Below, one piece after another: positions 35,105 through 44,901 of a stretch of 57,788 nucleotides of DNA (position 1 is its first letter; every line of letters begins with the position of its first letter). Source of the DNA: Candidatus Poseidonia sp. (lineage in GTDB: Archaea; Thermoplasmatota; Poseidoniia; Poseidoniales; Poseidoniaceae). The notes beneath the pieces were generated by a model that made no database searches, was not told where the DNA came from, and was given only the letters and a program-made list of their open reading frames with translations. A program made the position numbers and the translations under genes. The DNA lies in the NCBI GenBank assembly GCA_016778305.1, contig JADHPT010000011.1, forward strand, positions 1 to 57,788, read 5' to 3'.

Positions 35105-35214
35105 AGGGCGCTGAATGGGTCATTGCATGCATGATGACAAACCAGTGCTTTGTGTCAAACCAACAACTGGGATGACCCGTTCATCAACGTCGATGATAGC
35201 ATAACATTGGCGCC
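35105..35214 (+). ncRNA. Possible structured RNA downstream of secY
   Basis: Nested complementary segments: GGGCGC (35105-35110) with GCGCCC (35209-35214), GGGTCAT (35116-35122) with ATGACCC (35171-35177), and CCAGT (35141-35145) with ACTGG (35165-35169). A box-C-like ATGATGA lies in the internal loop. This could be a stable RNA or the folded 3' end of the ribosomal transcript. The strand is assumed from the neighbours. No known RNA family was matched. Confidence 0.3.
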
Positions 35215-35281
35215 CACGGGGTAGGCCAGGGTAGTCGCAAGAGTCCGCGATAGGGCCAAATGGTGACCTTCATCTCGGAGT

Positions 35282-35455
35282 AATGCACTGGTGCCTCTTC
35301 TACGATGATGCCGCCCTGACGGCCGTTCATTCAACCGAAGACGATCAGCGCCTGCTGGACCACCTCTTGGCCATAAGCCAGCGAGAAATGGCTGCCACAG
35401 AGGCGGACGAATCTACGGCCTTTGACAGGTTCCGAGCACCTCACGGAACGGCTTA
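35282..35455 (+). CDS. Possible 57-residue protein
   Basis: An ORF with codon use like the neighbouring genes (mostly G or C in third position), beginning MHWCLFYDDAALTAVHST and continuing as an acidic helix-forming sequence (DDQRLLDHLLAISQREMA). The reading frame stays open upstream to 35234, so it might be longer or a truncated remnant. The stop lies between two arms of an inverted repeat (GACGAATCT at 35405 and AGATTCGTC at 35457), with an inner GTTCCG/CGGAAC hairpin. No family was recognised and no good ribosome-binding site is present. Confidence 0.3.
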
Positions 35456-35887
35456 ACAGATTCGTCTCAGGGCCTCACGGGCGATGATGTCGGCCCCCTG
35501 GTGAGGGGTCGATGGCCTCGTTATCGCGAATGGATGATGCCGAGAAGCCTTGATTTGAGATGTTTTGGCTTGCAGTGCATCATTTTTGGTACGGAATACT
35601 GGCGGTTATGTTGATATAGGGGTTGGATGTGGGTTGGTTGCTTGCGTCGTCTGGGAACGGCGTTGGCGGCAGAGTCTCCGGACAATGAACGCCGCCATCC
35701 TCCCTGACGCTAAGCCGAAGCGATTGCGATCCCAAACGAGCCTTCACGGGTTTTGGGGTCAGGTAGGTGATCGAGATTATGACGTATTTTGTGCAAGAAG
35801 CTCAAGTGCATTATTTTCTCGCCAATTTTTTTAGGTCAGCAAAACACAAACAATTGCGACAAGTAGCCCAAAGGATCAAAACAAGAG

Positions 35888-37344
<1,457 letters not shown>

Positions 37345-37351
37345 AGAAACT

Positions 37352-37395
37352 GGAGGCTGGGGTCGCTTGCGACCCCAGTCTCCTACCCTTTTTTT
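37352..37395 (+). terminator. Hairpin and T-run after 16S
   Basis: A 14-bp stem with one G-U pair (arms 37352-37365 and 37370-37383, loop CTTG) starts 7 nt after the 16S end and is followed by seven T residues at 37389-37395. It looks like an intrinsic terminator, unusually bacterial in form for an archaeon. It could also serve as a processing signal for the 16S 3' end. Confidence 0.7.
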
Positions 37396-37469
37396 ATCGA
37401 TCACCTAGTTTACTTTTTACACCGAAGGGATGCTCAAAATCCGACGCATCTTCGCTGATATTAGGTGCA

Positions 37470-37637
37470 ATGGTGTGCTTCATGCCACTTGCACTGCTTG
37501 GTATCTTTTTTCTGATCTTTCAGACCGATATCGGCGTTCAGCAAGCGGGCCACCCCGAGGGAAAAACGGTCACGAATGCATTCCTGCTGCAAATGTTAGC
37601 ATTTATCATCATCATTGCGCGCTATTCTGCCCGCTGA
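37470..37637 (+). CDS. Small two-helix membrane protein
   Basis: A 55-residue ORF too short for standard gene lists. It has two hydrophobic helices: residues 4-18 (FMPLALLGIFFLIFQ) and 37-49 (AFLLQMLAFIIII), linked by a polar loop with GHPEGKTVTNA, and a basic end (RYSAR). The hydrophobic pattern continues a few codons upstream of the ATG (SSLILGA), so a non-ATG start slightly upstream is possible. It converges on the NAD kinase gene with a 7-bp gap. Function unknown. Confidence 0.5.
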   Translation: MVCFMPLALLGIFFLIFQTDIGVQQAGHPEGKTVTNAFLLQMLAFIIIIARYSAR

Positions 37638-37644
37638 TGTTGCA

Positions 37645-38520
37645 TCAAATGACCGCTTGCAATTTGGCTTCAATCGTAGTCCTGAACGTAAGTAGAATCA
37701 GTTTGGGTGCATCCGCATTGACGGTGATGGTTGCACCTCGATTGAAGTGTACCTCGTCCCAACCGTCAGGAACCACATAGCCTCGGTGCATATCGGATGT
37801 GATGGTGGTTGATTCTGATGTCCAATCGGCCCATGACCAGGCGGCTTCGCTGCGTTGTCGTGGTGAAAGATCCCGTGCGAGAACGAAGTAATGGGCGGCA
37901 GTACGTTCACTGATCGCTCGATTGCCCAACTCGTTGAATTCTTTTGAACTCATAGCATTGCGCAACCATGCACCTTGGCCAAGCCAGGTTGAAAACAACA
38001 ATCCACTGCTTTGTTGATGGCATTGCTGCTCGCCTCGGCGAAGGTGGTATTTACTCGGAGCGTATTGATGAGTATTGGCGATCAGCAGATCGTTCATGGC
38101 AGGGTCGGTCGTGAACCGGTTGCCCGAGGTTGAATCGATCACCGCTTGCAAACGGGGCAGTTCGTTGACGATTGCTTTCCCGTTCAACACCAGCTGAAAA
38201 TCCTCTTCAAAGGTCAGCATGGAGGAGTCCATGTAGAATCCATAACTACCATCGGGGTAGTCACTGCGAGGATGAGAATTCACGCCCATCACCGGCGTAG
38301 CAGCGTCAATGTTGTGGGACAGTGATGTCAAGGTCCCATCACCTCCGAAAATGATTACCAAATCACGTGCGATGAAATCAGCTCGTCGCACGTGTTCACG
38401 TGGACGGAAGTCGACCAGGTGTTCTTCTCCACATGCACGATTGAGAATTTCACGAAGCGAATGAAGACCAGCATCGTGAACTTCTTCAAAATTCTTCTTG
38501 AAAACCACAAGGATGTTCAT
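37645..38520 (-). CDS. nadK: NAD kinase
   Basis: A 291-residue enzyme that phosphorylates NAD(H) to NADP(H) with ATP. The signature IIFGGDGTLTSLSH is near residue 60 and a second site, MNDLLIANTHQYAPSKY, near residue 145, matching the NDxLI nucleotide-binding segment. Its wording (GVNSHP, FYMDSS) is closer to the short plant NADHK3-like group than to bacterial NadK, so NADH as substrate is possible. A C-terminal beta part ends in a Val/Thr-rich strand. It stands alone on the minus strand between 16S and a divergent membrane protein gene. Confidence 0.85.
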   Translation of the reverse strand: MNILVVFKKNFEEVHDAGLHSLREILNRACGEEHLVDFRPREHVRRADFIARDLVIIFGGDGTLTSLSHNIDAATPVMGVNSHPRSDYPDGSYGFYMDSSMLTFEEDFQLVLNGKAIVNELPRLQAVIDSTSGNRFTTDPAMNDLLIANTHQYAPSKYHLRRGEQQCHQQSSGLLFSTWLGQGAWLRNAMSSKEFNELGNRAISERTAAHYFVLARDLSPRQRSEAAWSWADWTSESTTITSDMHRGYVVPDGWDEVHFNRGATITVNADAPKLILLTFRTTIEAKLQAVI

Positions 38521-38621
38521 GCTTCGCCCCTCAACTCAAGGCAAGCACCGCTTCTTCAAGAACACGACCCCTCCTGTGGTAAACAATAAACAATCATAAG
38601 GGGGCGCTTCTATGATGAATC

Positions 38622-39302
38622 ATGGAAGCCGATACTCCTTGGGACGACATACCATCAGAGAATGAAGCAAAAGATGATTCTGAATCAATGGGGAGTCAGC
38701 CGGTAATCGTCGGTCAGTTGGAACACTCCTCTCCTGAGCCCACTCCCATGACCGGTGCTCCAACCGACTTTGGGCCGATGCTCACTGGGACTACTGAATT
38801 ACCTCCAGGCCAGATGATTTACCTCCAGGGTGCACCTTCTGGTGCTGCAAAAATCGTGGGTATTTTGGTCGTTATCTACGGTGTGTTCGGAATTGGTAGT
38901 GCAGCACTGAACATGTTAACCACCATGGGCATGGGGTCGTCACAGATGCTCTTCTTGGCCCTTGACGGTGTAGCGATTGGCGTGAGCATAGCAACCATCG
39001 TCGGTGGCGTGATGCTAACTCGTTACGAGCGAAGAGCCATCCCCCTGCTTATTATCGCTATTTTTGTGAGTACGATTGCCGGAGGTGTTCAATTATCAAT
39101 GGTTGATACAATCTATGAAGAAATGCTCGAGAATGGCGATTTAACACAAGATGAATATGATCTGGTGATGGAGAATAACGGTCTTGTGCAAGGTATCGGC
39201 TTGTTCTTCGTGGCCTTCTGTGGTGGTTTTTGTGCCCTTATCGTGGCGATTCCACTCATGGTCTCCAACAACGGTCTTGACAACAGTAAATTGTTTGGTT
39301 GA
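38622..39302 (+). CDS. Four-helix membrane protein with acidic N-terminus
   Basis: 226 residues. The first 70 are acidic and Pro-rich without membrane segments. Four hydrophobic helices follow: IVGILVVIYGVFGIGSAALN (about 87-108), LFLALDGVAIGVSIATIVGGVML (about 110-133), AIPLLIIAIFVSTIAGGVQL (about 138-158) and IGLFFVAFCGGFCALIVAIPLM (about 192-213). Between helices 3 and 4 lies an acidic loop (YEEMLENGDLTQDEYDLV). The family was not recognised. It is divergent from NAD kinase. Confidence 0.6.
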   Translation: MEADTPWDDIPSENEAKDDSESMGSQPVIVGQLEHSSPEPTPMTGAPTDFGPMLTGTTELPPGQMIYLQGAPSGAAKIVGILVVIYGVFGIGSAALNMLTTMGMGSSQMLFLALDGVAIGVSIATIVGGVMLTRYERRAIPLLIIAIFVSTIAGGVQLSMVDTIYEEMLENGDLTQDEYDLVMENNGLVQGIGLFFVAFCGGFCALIVAIPLMVSNNGLDNSKLFG

Positions 39303-39365
39303 CCTCATCACCACTCTTAGCGGAGAAGAGTGATGTTCTTACCCCTCGGTTGATTGGCCCGAATC

Positions 39366-40589
39366 ATGAGCGAAGATGTTGTGATTGTTGGCGGTGCACG
39401 TACACCGTTTTGCGAATGGAGTGGCGGCAAGCGTGGTGACGGCAAGGTCGGCGGTGCACTCAAAACCGTGAGCGCGCAAGACTTGGGTGCCATTGCAATT
39501 CAGGGGGCGCTTGAAAAAACAGGAACCGCTCCAGAATCAGTCGACCACGTCGTCATGGGCTACGCTCTTCAGACATGCTCGCAATCCATCTATGGTGCTC
39601 GACATGCAGGACTGAAAGGGGGAATCCCCCAAGAAGTCCCCATGCTCACGCTCTCTCGGATTTGTGGTTCGGGTATTCAGTCCATCGTGAGCGGAGCTCA
39701 AATGATCATGCTGGGTGAGGCCAACACCGTTGTTTCCGGTGGTATGGAGAATCTTTCACAGGCCCCACACATCCTTCGGGGGGGAAGAGACGGTTGGAAA
39801 CTCGGGCGTGCTCCAAAAGTTGAGGATTACATGATGACCAACCTTCAAGATATGACCTGTGGATTATTTATGGCCCAGACATCTGATGAACTCTGTCGGC
39901 GAAAGGGAGTCACGCGCGAAGAAATTGACGCATATGCTGCACTCTCCCATGCTCGTGTGACCCAATCCATTGAACAAGATATATTCGCGAATGAGGTCGT
40001 TCCGGTCACCATTTCATCCCGCCGTGGAGATACTGTTGTGACTCACAAAGACGAAGACCACGTCGTTCGAGGTACTACCGAAGAAAGCCTGGCGAAATTA
40101 CCCACCGCTTTTGGTCCTGAATCCTTTGTTACAGCAGGAAATGCTTCTGGTGTCGTCGACGGTGCAGCAGCCGTCGTCATCAAATCAGTCTCTCAAGCCA
40201 AGCAGGATGGTGACGAGGCTCTTGCCCGCATTGTTTCGTGGGGTATTGTTGGCCTTGAACCGGCTATCATGTCGTACGGCCCAGTCCCTTCATCTCGGAA
40301 AGCGCTTGAAAAGGCAGGCTTGAGTGTTGATGAAATCGACCGATGGGAAATCAACGAGGCCTTTGCTGGTCAAGCCGTAGCTTGCATCAAGGACCTTGGC
40401 CTCGACGTTGAGAAAGTCAACGTGAACGGCGGTGCAGTTGGCCTTGGCCACCCACTTGCTGCAACGGGTACACGTCTTGTACTCACGCTCGCTCACGAAT
40501 TAAAGCGATGTGGCGGCCGTTACGGTGTTGCTACCGCCTGCATCGGTGGCGGTCAAGGCATTGCCATGGTCATCGAATCACTCAACTGA
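39366..40589 (+). CDS. Acetyl-CoA acetyltransferase (thiolase)
   Basis: A 407-residue thiolase that makes or cleaves acetoacetyl-CoA or longer 3-ketoacyl-CoA. The acylated cysteine is in LSRICGSGIQSI (near residue 90), the active His in NGGAVGLGHPLAATGTR and the second Cys in ATACIGGGQGIAMV; the N-terminus VIVGGARTPF is typical. In archaea such thiolases can feed the mevalonate pathway or fatty-acid degradation; MGII are thought to oxidise lipids. The ATG at 39366 is preferred, as the family begins just before DVVIVGGARTP. No cotranscribed HMG-CoA or beta-oxidation gene is present here. Confidence 0.93.
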   Translation: MSEDVVIVGGARTPFCEWSGGKRGDGKVGGALKTVSAQDLGAIAIQGALEKTGTAPESVDHVVMGYALQTCSQSIYGARHAGLKGGIPQEVPMLTLSRICGSGIQSIVSGAQMIMLGEANTVVSGGMENLSQAPHILRGGRDGWKLGRAPKVEDYMMTNLQDMTCGLFMAQTSDELCRRKGVTREEIDAYAALSHARVTQSIEQDIFANEVVPVTISSRRGDTVVTHKDEDHVVRGTTEESLAKLPTAFGPESFVTAGNASGVVDGAAAVVIKSVSQAKQDGDEALARIVSWGIVGLEPAIMSYGPVPSSRKALEKAGLSVDEIDRWEINEAFAGQAVACIKDLGLDVEKVNVNGGAVGLGHPLAATGTRLVLTLAHELKRCGGRYGVATACIGGGQGIAMVIESLN

Positions 40590-41400
40590 GTGTTTGAACC
40601 AAGTCCAAGACATAACGCAAGAGTGTTATGACGACCAGGGCTAAGAACACACGCATGACGATGCTTTGACTCATGTACCTCAAACCGAAGCGTGCTCCCA
40701 TCGTAGAGCCCATGTAGGCAGCAAGCGAAAAAAGAAGCACGAGCGCCATAAGGTCGCCCAATGCCTGCCACTCACTTGTGGAAAGAAAGAGGAGATGCGT
40801 GAGAATAGCAACAGGGACCACGACCAACATGAGATGCAAACTTGTCCCAATGGCCTTCCGCGTCTGAAGTTGGCCAATCTGCTGTAAGACGGGCACATAG
40901 ATGACACCAGCGCCGATGGCGAGAACCGAAGAGAGTAGGCCTCCAATTCCGGTTCCTGCTCTGAGGGCTAATTGGTTGACAGTGCCCTCATAGTCCTCAG
41001 ATTCATCGTGCTTTTCTGCGGATATTGAAGCCAACTTGCTCTGTGTTTTCACAGCGGCCCATGCAAGCATGATGACGGAAACTGACTTGAAGACCGGGTC
41101 GAGATTATCTCCAAGCAGGACAACAATTCCCACCCCTAAGATGGCCCCAGGGATCGCTCCCTTCAGAGCAGAGCGAATAGCGGCATCATCGTAGTGTCCT
41201 TCCCGACGATGCGCAAGGCCGCTACCGTAACTGACAACTGCGGTTAAACCCAATGAAACTGCCAACAAGGTACCGTCAATGGGCCAATCGGCTCCATAAT
41301 GAAGCAATGGCACGAAGAGCATGCCTCCGCCCATGCCCACAGGAGCGAAGACGAATGCAATAGCGAAGATGCCAATGATGAGGAGGCTGCTTTCCAACAT
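40582..41400 (-). CDS. TauE/SafE family membrane exporter
   Basis: A 272-residue membrane protein with about eight hydrophobic segments. The two Pfam-like repeats are visible: FAPVGMGGGMLFVPLLHY with the Gly-rich turn near residue 20, and GTGIGGLLSSVLAIGAGVIYVPVL near 150. The family moves sulfite, sulfoacetate or other small organosulfonates; the substrate here is unknown. A soluble loop between the halves carries charged residues (SAEKHDESEDYEG). It converges on the thiolase with an 8-bp overlap. Confidence 0.87.
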   Translation of the reverse strand: MLESSLLIIGIFAIAFVFAPVGMGGGMLFVPLLHYGADWPIDGTLLAVSLGLTAVVSYGSGLAHRREGHYDDAAIRSALKGAIPGAILGVGIVVLLGDNLDPVFKSVSVIMLAWAAVKTQSKLASISAEKHDESEDYEGTVNQLALRAGTGIGGLLSSVLAIGAGVIYVPVLQQIGQLQTRKAIGTSLHLMLVVVPVAILTHLLFLSTSEWQALGDLMALVLLFSLAAYMGSTMGARFGLRYMSQSIVMRVFLALVVITLLRYVLDLVQTLS

Positions 41401-41534
41401 CTCAACCTCTCCTCTTCATCACGATGGGTGGTCGTTGACATGTGCAGGGTAGTGGGCGTACTTCATCATCTTGCCTCATCAAATCTTCCTTATGGGGTAG
41501 AAGCATTCATCAACTAGTACGCGGGGCGGAAGAT

Positions 41535-42110
41535 ATGGAAACCTCTACAATTGTGATCCTTGCCATTGCCGCAGTACTCGCCCTTATCCTCGTGATTTGG
41601 TTCTTTTCAACATGGAACCGCTTCATCCGTCTTGATGAAAACGCAGTCAAATCTTGGGCTGACATCAACGTCTTGCTCGAGCAACGCTACGACATGATTC
41701 CAAATCTTGTTGGCATCGTCAAAGGCTACGCTGAGCATGAAGCAGGTATCTTTGATCAATTCGCTCAAGCACGAAATACCGCAGCTGGCTGCCTAGCACA
41801 AGGCGACATCAAGGGTGTCGCTGCCGCTGAAGGTATCCTCGCAGGCATGATTCCTCGCATCAACATGGTCGCTGAACAATACCCCGATTTGAAGGCCAAC
41901 ACCAACTTTTTGAACCTTCAAAACGAACTGGTCTCCATGGAAAACCAAATCGCTGACCGCCGTGAATTCTACAACGCTGCTGCCACCAACTACAACAAGG
42001 CAATCCAAATGATTCCTTCCAACATCGTTGCGGGTGTCAAAGGCTGTGAACGCAAGGACCTTTGGGAAGTTGCAGCACACAAGCGCGAGAACGTCCAAAT
42101 CACCTTCTAA
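41535..42110 (+). CDS. LemA family protein
   Basis: 191 residues. One N-terminal membrane helix (VILAIAAVLALILVIWFF) is followed by the typical LemA sequence: WNRFIRLDENAVKSWADINV, LLEQRYDMIPNLV, YAEHEAGIFDQFAQARN, then ENQIADRREFYNAAATNYN. The coiled helices face outside or the cytosol depending on topology. The role of LemA proteins is not well understood. The ATG at 41535 places the membrane helix at the N-terminus; the earlier in-frame start would add a non-family stretch. Confidence 0.92.
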   Translation: METSTIVILAIAAVLALILVIWFFSTWNRFIRLDENAVKSWADINVLLEQRYDMIPNLVGIVKGYAEHEAGIFDQFAQARNTAAGCLAQGDIKGVAAAEGILAGMIPRINMVAEQYPDLKANTNFLNLQNELVSMENQIADRREFYNAAATNYNKAIQMIPSNIVAGVKGCERKDLWEVAAHKRENVQITF

Positions 42111-42154
42111 GACAATAACGATAACTTGGCTTGACTGAGCCAATGGGTGATGGA

Positions 42155-43315
42155 ATGAGTGATGCACCGACAGTAGATGTAAACGAGCGACTTCGTTTGC
42201 TCGGCACGGCTCACGTCGCAACCTCCTCTGTTGAAGCCGTCCAGCACCACATCGAAGTCTATCAGCCCGACATTGTGGCAGTAGAACTCTGTCAAGGCCG
42301 TTACGATACACTGGTGAGTGACCGTCGTTTGGATAAAGAGGGCTTGCTCAAAGTCATTAAAGAAGGCAAGGCTCCAATGGTGCTTCTACAGTCCATGCTG
42401 TCCGCTGAACAGCGCAAACTCGGCCTCGATGAAGGTCAGCAGCCTGGAGCAGAATTACTCGCTGCGGTTCAAGTTGGTCAGGCTGCGGGTTGTGAAATCG
42501 CCTTGGTTGATCGTGACATCCAGGTCACCTTACGCCGGGCATGGAAACGCATGAGGCTTCGTGAAAAATGGAGCCTGCTGAATTCACTTCTTGAGGATGA
42601 TGAAGAGGATGAAGACATCGATATCAACGCTCTTTTGCAGGATACGGATTTACTCTCGTCGATGATGCAAGAACTCAAGGGATTTTCCCCTGGTGCTGGT
42701 GAAGTCCTCATTGATGAGCGTGATAGTTACATTGCAGGGCGACTTTCTGATCTAGATGGAGACAAGAAAATTCTTGCAGTACTGGGGGCAGGTCATCTTG
42801 ATGGCGTCGCCAAGAAATTAAGCAATGAACGCGCTTCTATAGATTTGGAGGGCTTGAGTAAATTACCGACCACGTCAACGGTTCGTAAGTTTCTCCCGTG
42901 GGCTTTTCCACTCGTAATGATCGGTGTCCTTGCTGCATTTATCTCAACGAGTGAAGGTGTTGACTGGGTTGAATTTTTCACCGTTTGGACACTCGCCAAT
43001 GCAGTTTGTGCCGCTCTCGCATGCATCCTCGCTCGAGGCCATCCACTTGCAGTCCTTACGGCGGCGTTGGCTTCACCCATCACTTCACTCAATCCAGCCC
43101 TCGCTGCAGGCTGGTTCGCAGGTTATGTTCAATTGAAGGTCGCTGAACCAACAGCAGATGATTTGCAGCAATTCTTGAAACTCGATGAATTCTCATCATT
43201 TTGGAAAAACCCTGCGGGAAAAGTGCTCCTTGTTACCGCTCTCACCAATCTCGGATCCATGGCAGGAGCTTGGGTAGCGCCACTGATTTTACTCGGTGGA
43301 CTCGGTTTTTCATGA
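42155..43315 (+). CDS. TraB/PrgY-like family membrane protein
   Basis: 386 residues. The TraB fold runs over the first 230 residues: RLLGTAHVATSSVEAVQHHI, the Cys/Glu site VAVELCQGRYDTL, VLLQSMLSAEQRKLG, LVDRDIQVTLRRAW and VLGAGHLDGV, all typical of the family related to the bacterial pheromone-shutdown protein TraB. Three to four membrane helices close the protein (FLPWAFPLVMIGVLAAFIS; LANAVCAALACILA; LLVTALTNLGSMAGAWVAPL). The function in archaea is unknown; it may be a membrane protease-like protein. GGTGAT just upstream supports the ATG at 42155, though 42143 is also possible. Confidence 0.88.
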   Translation: MSDAPTVDVNERLRLLGTAHVATSSVEAVQHHIEVYQPDIVAVELCQGRYDTLVSDRRLDKEGLLKVIKEGKAPMVLLQSMLSAEQRKLGLDEGQQPGAELLAAVQVGQAAGCEIALVDRDIQVTLRRAWKRMRLREKWSLLNSLLEDDEEDEDIDINALLQDTDLLSSMMQELKGFSPGAGEVLIDERDSYIAGRLSDLDGDKKILAVLGAGHLDGVAKKLSNERASIDLEGLSKLPTTSTVRKFLPWAFPLVMIGVLAAFISTSEGVDWVEFFTVWTLANAVCAALACILARGHPLAVLTAALASPITSLNPALAAGWFAGYVQLKVAEPTADDLQQFLKLDEFSSFWKNPAGKVLLVTALTNLGSMAGAWVAPLILLGGLGFS

Positions 43316-44197
43316 AAATGGCTTCATTGAGGCGAAGAGGTCTGCATGTTCCCGAACATCATGCACCCGTAGTACATCGACTCCTTTCGAACGAGCGATG
43401 GCAGCGATGCCAAGAGTTCCTGCCAAGCGGTTCTTTGGCTTGTCTTGTTGAGCAAGATGTCCAATGAGGCTTTTTCTCGAGACGCCCCACAGGAGGCCAG
43501 CATCTTCGTTCACGACCATGGATCGGCCAGCATCTAACAAATCGATGTTGTCTTGTTGTCTCTTTCCGAATCCAATTCCCGGGTCCAGACATACCAATCT
43601 CGGATCGTGGCCGCCTTGAATCAACTCCTCAAGTCGCTTCTGAAGGTACGATCGGATCTCTTGAACACAATTCTCGTATCTTGGATTCTCCTGCATGCTG
43701 CCTGGTTCTCCCTGCATGTGCATGATGCAAACGCCGCATCCGCTTTCAACAACCAACTTGAGCATGTCCGGGTCGCGAAGCCCCGAAACATCGTTGATGA
43801 GGTCAGCTCCCGCTTGGAGCGCAGCCCGAGCGACATCAGCATGGCGCGTGTCGATTGAAATGAGACCCTCTGAGTTGGCTTTTCTCAATCCTTCAATAAC
43901 AGGAACCACACGAACAATCTCTTCTTCAACCGTGACTGGGAGGGCACCGGGACGAGTTGATTCACCTCCAACATCAATCCAGGTAGCACCATCCTCCCAC
44001 ATTTGGAGGCCCTGCTTAACGGCAGCGGAAGCATGATGGCGACTGCCAGCGAAAAAGGAATCATCGGTTGTATTGATGATTCCCATCAGGTGAGGGCTTG
44101 CTGATGAAGCGTGGAGCCCTGCGATAATGGCATCACGGCGCGCTGCTGGGAGTGAAAAGTCAGCGCTCATCAAGCCCCCCAGTTCGGCAGGTTTCAT
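43310..44197 (-). CDS. folP: Dihydropteroate synthase
   Basis: A 295-residue enzyme that joins 4-aminobenzoate to dihydropterin diphosphate in folate synthesis. TIM-barrel landmarks: HLMGIINTTDDSFFAG (normally N-x-T-P-DSF), WIDVGGESTRPGA, ISIDTRHADVA, LINDVSGL, CIMHMQGEPGSMQ, LDPGIGFGKRQQDN and VSRKSLIG with the C-terminal VLRVHDVREHADL. Length and order fit bacterial-type FolP. Starts at 44197 or 44170 are possible; upstream in-frame codons overlap the divergent gene and look non-coding. The same window has a FolB at 53702, which supports de novo folate synthesis. Confidence 0.93.
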   Translation of the reverse strand: MKPAELGGLMSADFSLPAARRDAIIAGLHASSASPHLMGIINTTDDSFFAGSRHHASAAVKQGLQMWEDGATWIDVGGESTRPGALPVTVEEEIVRVVPVIEGLRKANSEGLISIDTRHADVARAALQAGADLINDVSGLRDPDMLKLVVESGCGVCIMHMQGEPGSMQENPRYENCVQEIRSYLQKRLEELIQGGHDPRLVCLDPGIGFGKRQQDNIDLLDAGRSMVVNEDAGLLWGVSRKSLIGHLAQQDKPKNRLAGTLGIAAIARSKGVDVLRVHDVREHADLFASMKPFS

Positions 44198-44222
44198 AAG
44201 ATGTGACAAAGAAGGACATCGT

Positions 44223-44864
44223 ATGACGGATGGTGTCGCAATGGAAGAATCACCTGCAGAAGGTGTACTTTCGGGGATACCGAATGCGAATTCAACCGAC
44301 CTCGAGTTTGCTGAACGCATCATTGAACGGCTGAAGCCCCGAAATCAGCAGGATCTCTACAACAAAGCAGCCCGTCAATCAAAACTCGGTGGCATGCTCA
44401 TCACGCTGATGGTGGTCATTTGGTGGCTCTTCATCGGAGTCGGCGACAATATGGACGAAGGTATCTCGGTCTTTTTCAATCTTGATTTCGGTCAAGTAGC
44501 CCTTGCCGTGATGGCGCTATCGTTGGTTTCAGCGATTTTAACCGAGTTCAGCCGTGATGTAGGAAAAATTTTGCCCTCTTCTGCAGCAGGTGGCATGCTC
44601 ATCCTTGCTGGCCTTTACGTGGCTGAACCTCTGGTAGCATCCATGTTCATCACAGACTTCCTCACCTTCGAAGAAGGTACGTGGCGCACGGTGCGATTGG
44701 GCATCCTCTGGGGCGGCATGTCTGTTGGTTCCAAGCAACTTGTGAACGCCTTGTTGCTTAACTGGTTGATCAAATTCCTTGATTCAAATGGAATTGGAAT
44801 TGATTCCACAGGACGCGGCGACAGCGTCCATGACATGGCGTCAACATCAGTCCTCGAAGATTAG
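44223..44864 (+). CDS. Membrane protein, four hydrophobic segments
   Basis: A 213-residue protein with an acidic cytosolic N-terminus of about 65 residues and hydrophobic segments at MLITLMVVIWWLFIGVG, VALAVMALSLVSAIL, AAGGMLILAGLYVAEPLV and IMSVGSKQLV-adjacent MSVGSKQLVNALLLNWLIKFL. The start at the in-frame ATG 44223 is used; upstream codons overlap the FolP start region. The family was not recognised. It ends 38 nt before aTrm56 and may be cotranscribed. Confidence 0.6.
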   Translation: MTDGVAMEESPAEGVLSGIPNANSTDLEFAERIIERLKPRNQQDLYNKAARQSKLGGMLITLMVVIWWLFIGVGDNMDEGISVFFNLDFGQVALAVMALSLVSAILTEFSRDVGKILPSSAAGGMLILAGLYVAEPLVASMFITDFLTFEEGTWRTVRLGILWGGMSVGSKQLVNALLLNWLIKFLDSNGIGIDSTGRGDSVHDMASTSVLED

Positions 44865-44901
44865 GCGCTATCCTCTTGAGGGCTTTGCTGGTGGAACGAC
44901 C

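Larger units (their letters stand above)
35095..35887 (+). other. 793-bp gap between secY and 16S: structured and mostly unassigned
   Basis: No long gene fits. The left part (35105-35465) contains several complementary segments and one possible 57-codon ORF, listed separately. On the minus strand about 35132-35265 is open and reads protein-like (YAIIDVDERVIPVVGLTQ) but has no start codon, so it could be a gene remnant. The right part (about 35540-35887) is probably the 16S leader: it has a TATA-like GATATAG near 35612-35618 and a GC-rich hairpin (GGCGTT with AACGCC, about 35661-35694). Consensus motifs of SRP RNA, RNase P RNA, tRNA and 5S rRNA were looked for and not found. Confidence 0.4.

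Noticed and set aside
35105-35470. SRP RNA or RNase P RNA
   Set aside because: The SRP helix-8 core (GGAAGG...AGCAG) and the RNase P signatures (GAGGAAAGTCC, ACAGA(A)) are not present; kept only as an unidentified structured region.
37430-37780. 116-residue plus-strand ORF over the NAD kinase 3' end
   Set aside because: It runs opposite NAD kinase and reads as Ser/Cys-rich shadow sequence; the 55-codon frame at 37470 fits better.
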